The position numbers and the translations under genes are program-made. Below are positions 61,242-63,440 of a DNA stretch of 63,440 nucleotides, piece after piece; position 1 is the stretch's first letter; every line of letters begins with the position of its first letter. The stretch lies in assembly GCA_021847345.1 (NCBI GenBank), contig JAJZTW010000016.1, positions 1 to 63,440 of the forward strand. The letters run 5' to 3'. A model generated the notes under the pieces. It worked only from the letters and a program-made list of their open reading frames with translations, ran no database searches and was not told where the DNA came from. Source of the DNA: Pseudomonadota bacterium. Lineage in GTDB: Bacteria > Pseudomonadota > Gammaproteobacteria > Burkholderiales > Burkholderiaceae_C.

Positions 61242-61841
61242 TCAACGCGGCAAGGTGTCGGCGAAGGCCGGGCGCCGGCGCAGCTGCGCCACCCACGCGT
61301 CGAGCGCCGGTGTCGGAACCCGCCACGGCGCCTCGGCAAAGCGGAACTGCAGGTAGTCCAGCGCGACCACGCTGGCGATCACGTCGAGCTCGACATGCGC
61401 GGCCGCTGCGCCGGCGCAGTCGCGCTGCACCTGCAGCTCGAGGCCTTGCATGCCCTCGACCATGGCGCGCCTGCGACGCAGCCCGAGGGGGGTGTCGTCG
61501 AACAGGGTCGGCGCGGTCGCCTTGCGCCCGATGATGGTTTGCACGGCGGCGTCGATCACGCCGATCGCGAGTCCCGCTCGCCGCAGGCAGCGCGCGTCGC
61601 CGAACAGCGCCGGGCGCGGGAATTCGCGTTCCAGCCACGACAGGATCACGGAGGTCTCCGACAGCGCGATGCCGTCGTCAAGCACCAGCGCTGGAACGCG
61701 CGTGGCGGGGTTGACCTCGCGCAGCCCGGCGTCGTCGGCCCAGGGGTCGACCATTGCCAGATCGAAGGCCACGCCCTTCTCGAGCAAGGCCACGCGGACC
61801 ATGCGGCCGTACGGCGAAGTGGGACTGGTGAAGAATCGCAA
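61242..61841 (-). CDS. Glutathione S-transferase family protein
   Basis: A 199-residue protein. The thioredoxin-like N domain begins RFFTSPTSPYGRMVRVALLE with the catalytic Ser region, and NPATRVPALVLDDG plus SETSVILSWLE form the glutathione site. A helical C domain follows. It is in the same direction as the SDR and may be cotranscribed. Confidence 0.92.
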   Translation of the reverse strand: MRFFTSPTSPYGRMVRVALLEKGVAFDLAMVDPWADDAGLREVNPATRVPALVLDDGIALSETSVILSWLEREFPRPALFGDARCLRRAGLAIGVIDAAVQTIIGRKATAPTLFDDTPLGLRRRRAMVEGMQGLELQVQRDCAGAAAAHVELDVIASVVALDYLQFRFAEAPWRVPTPALDAWVAQLRRRPAFADTLPR

Positions 61842-61904
61842 GATGTTCTCCTGATGATGGTCTGGAACAGGATGGGCGTGCGCCGACCGACGCGCGAGGC
61901 GCCG

Positions 61905-62549
61905 TCAGGGAGCGCCGACCTGGGCGGCGACGAACTCGCGCAGCAGCTGCAGCCGCGCGGTGAAGAAATGGTCGGCCCCCGGCACCACGAACACCGGGTG
62001 GCTGCGCGGGCGGGCCCAGTCGAGCAAGGCCTGCAGGCTGGCTCGCTCGTCGCGCTCGCCATGCACCAGCCAGGCTCCTTCGACCATGCCGGGCTGGTAG
62101 TCGCGCCAGTCGCGCACGCGACCGACCGGCATGCCCGCCAGCAGCACATGTCGCGCCGGCTCGCCACGCGCGGCCAGCCGCGCCGCGACATGCGACTGCA
62201 CGTAGGCGCCGAAGGAAAAGCCCATCAGCGCCAGCGGCAGGCCGGGGTGCTCGCGCCGGGCCTGCTGCGCCAGCTCGAACAGATCGTCGATCTCGCCGGC
62301 GCCCTCGTCGTGCACGCCGTCGCTGTGCCCGACCCCCCGGAAATTCGGGCGCAGCGCGAGCCAGCCCTGGTCGCGCAGCGCGTGGGCGAGCACATGCGGC
62401 ACCTTGTGCCTGGCGCTGGCCCCCATCAGCGGGTGGGGATGGGCGACGATTCCCACGCCACGCGGCGCGATGGCGGGCCGGTCGAGCAGAATTTCGATGC
62501 GCCCGGCAGGCCCCTGCGCGAACTGGGTCTGGGTGGGAGGAGCAGCCAT
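61905..62549 (-). CDS. Alpha/beta hydrolase
   Basis: A 214-residue protein from ATG at 62547-62549. HPHPLMGAS and PNFRGVGHSDG are typical of small dienelactone-like hydrolases. The nucleophile Ser is in GFSFGAYV, the acid is near HGERDE, and the His is in GADHFF. Substrate unknown. It diverges from the ArsR-type gene. Confidence 0.9.
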   Translation of the reverse strand: MAAPPTQTQFAQGPAGRIEILLDRPAIAPRGVGIVAHPHPLMGASARHKVPHVLAHALRDQGWLALRPNFRGVGHSDGVHDEGAGEIDDLFELAQQARREHPGLPLALMGFSFGAYVQSHVAARLAARGEPARHVLLAGMPVGRVRDWRDYQPGMVEGAWLVHGERDERASLQALLDWARPRSHPVFVVPGADHFFTARLQLLREFVAAQVGAP

Positions 62550-62672
62550 GGTCCGACATTGTCGGTGCTGCGCGCAGGTTTTGCAGACGGCCATCGTTGA
62601 CCTGCAACCCCGTGGTTGCCTACATTGTCGGCGCGCGCGAGCTTGCGCGCACCGAAGCACGCCGAGCGCCCG

Positions 62673-62990
62673 ATGACCGACGACCTGGTGTTCCACGCCC
62701 TCAGCGACGCCAACCGGCGACGCCTGATCGATCGCCTGCATGCGCAGGACGGCCAGTCCCTGCGCGCGCTGGGCGACGGCCTGGCCATGACCCGCCAGGC
62801 CGTGGCCAAGCACCTCGCCTGCCTGCAGCGCGCGGGCCTGGTGCACAGCCTGCGCGCCGGGCGCGAGCGCCACTACTTTCTCGATGCCGCGGCGATGCAC
62901 CAGGTGGCCATGGGCTGGGTGCGCAAGTTCGAGCATCCGCGCCCGCCGCCCGTGCCGGTCATCGGGGAGACGGAACGCCCCGGGGTATAG
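62673..62990 (+). CDS. ArsR-family regulator
   Basis: A 105-residue winged-helix protein from ATG at 62673. FHALSDANRRRLIDRLHAQDG and MTRQAVAKHLACLQRAGLV form the DNA-binding domain. No metal-binding ELCV cysteine motif is seen, so it is not a classical arsenic sensor. It is divergent from the hydrolase gene and might control it. Confidence 0.88.
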   Translation: MTDDLVFHALSDANRRRLIDRLHAQDGQSLRALGDGLAMTRQAVAKHLACLQRAGLVHSLRAGRERHYFLDAAAMHQVAMGWVRKFEHPRPPPVPVIGETERPGV

Positions 62991-63048
62991 ACTGCGGGCA
63001 GGCGCGAGGCAGCGCCATCGAACTCCGCGCGTCCTTCACAGGCTGTTC

Positions 63049-63234
63049 ATGCCCGCCCAACGCTCCAAGCTTCGCTACGCAATTTCCGCCGCCATCGGCC
63101 TGGCAGCGGCCCTGGCCGTCGATTTCCTGGTCGTGCCCGCCGGCTGGCGCCTGCTCATGGGACTGGCCTTGTGCCTGTCGCTGGGCTTCGCGGGCGTGTT
63201 CTTCGCCGCGATGACCGATCCGCGGCTGCGCTGA
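63049..63234 (+). CDS. Small membrane protein
   Basis: A 61-residue protein with two hydrophobic segments (about residues 10-28 and 33-53) and a basic N-terminus. No family recognised. It starts 58 bases after the ArsR-type gene. Codon use is normal for the window. Confidence 0.6.
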   Translation: MPAQRSKLRYAISAAIGLAAALAVDFLVVPAGWRLLMGLALCLSLGFAGVFFAAMTDPRLR

Positions 63235-63440
63235 GCCGCACACCGGCCACGGCGCCCGCCCGGCCGGTGGGTCCGACAAAGGCCGACGGATCGCAACCCA
63301 GCGTACCCAATTGATGCTCGGCTACCTCGATGCACTGCGCGAGGAACTGGGCTCGAGTTCGCCCTGACCGCGCAGGATGCGTCGCCACGGCGCCGCAATC
63401 CTCGGGGAATCGTCCGTCGCAAAAGAAAACAGGCACCGAC
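63235..63440. other. Window end, no supported gene
   Basis: About 200 bases. A short frame ending at 63367 (reading about RTQLMLGYLDALREELGSSSP) has no clear start and could be a gene remnant. Nothing else was supported. Confidence 0.3.

Overview
The window is a high-GC chromosomal segment of a betaproteobacterium, most likely order Burkholderiales. The evidence is the gene content and order: tRNA-Leu/tig/clpP/clpX/lon, an isc operon ending in fdx, gcvTHP behind a tandem glycine riboswitch, a TIGR04438-type Trp-rich peptide, a DUF6502-DUF5666 pair, and a Comamonas-like phenol gene cluster. I cannot name the genus.

Positions ~149-4942 hold a small (~4.8 kb) integrative element inserted at the 3' end of tRNA-Glu(TTC). 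A 13-bp near-identical repeat flanks it. It carries a lower-GC orphan gene, a ~600-bp GC-rich block of nested hairpins, a replication-relaxation-like protein, a small ORF and a large serine recombinase. The recombinase gene runs into the tRNA and stops in its anticodon. The tRNA operon's apparent original terminator now lies at the far left end, and a replacement antisense terminator is embedded in the recombinase coding sequence.

Positions 4930-24,000 are mostly core genes: tRNA-Ala and tRNA-Glu; the protease/chaperone block tig-clpP-clpX-lon; a degenerate squalene/phytoene-synthase homologue; an acetoacetyl-CoA synthetase, thioesterase and SDR operon; molybdenum cofactor genes (moaA, a small membrane protein, mobA, moeA); and the Fe-S operon iscR-iscS-iscU-iscA-hscB-hscA-fdx. 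The isc operon has a visible IscR-overlapped sigma70 promoter and an unidentified 148-aa gene at the place where iscX often sits. Then come a YeiE-like LysR regulator with selD, the glycine cleavage operon gcvT-gcvH-gcvP, and a small cytochrome c.

Positions 33,800-50,030 form the catabolic centrepiece, a complete phenol-to-central-metabolism pathway. A GntR repressor (AphS-like) overlaps a DmpR/MopR-type sigma54 activator. They diverge from dmpKLMNOP (multicomponent phenol hydroxylase), dmpQ, dmpB (catechol 2,3-dioxygenase), a GlcG/HbpS-like gene, dmpC, dmpD, dmpE, an extra SDR, dmpF, dmpG, dmpH and dmpI. The control region shows two XylR/DmpR-type upstream sites and a GG-N10-GC sigma54 promoter. 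Phenol is hydroxylated to catechol and cleaved at the meta position. The semialdehyde is processed by both the hydrolytic (DmpD) and oxalocrotonate (DmpC-I-H) branches, and DmpE-G-F yield pyruvate and acetyl-CoA.

Positions 50,060-63,440 are accessory and housekeeping genes: an orphan NarL-type response regulator and a true [4Fe-4S]-type FNR; an MFS transporter; a LysR regulator with cidAB/lrgAB-like genes; a glycine-zipper protein; a DUF6502-DUF5666 pair; crcB-DUF190; a hemerythrin; an SDR; a GST; an alpha/beta hydrolase; an ArsR-type regulator; and a small membrane protein. No CRISPR array, insertion sequence or rRNA was seen.
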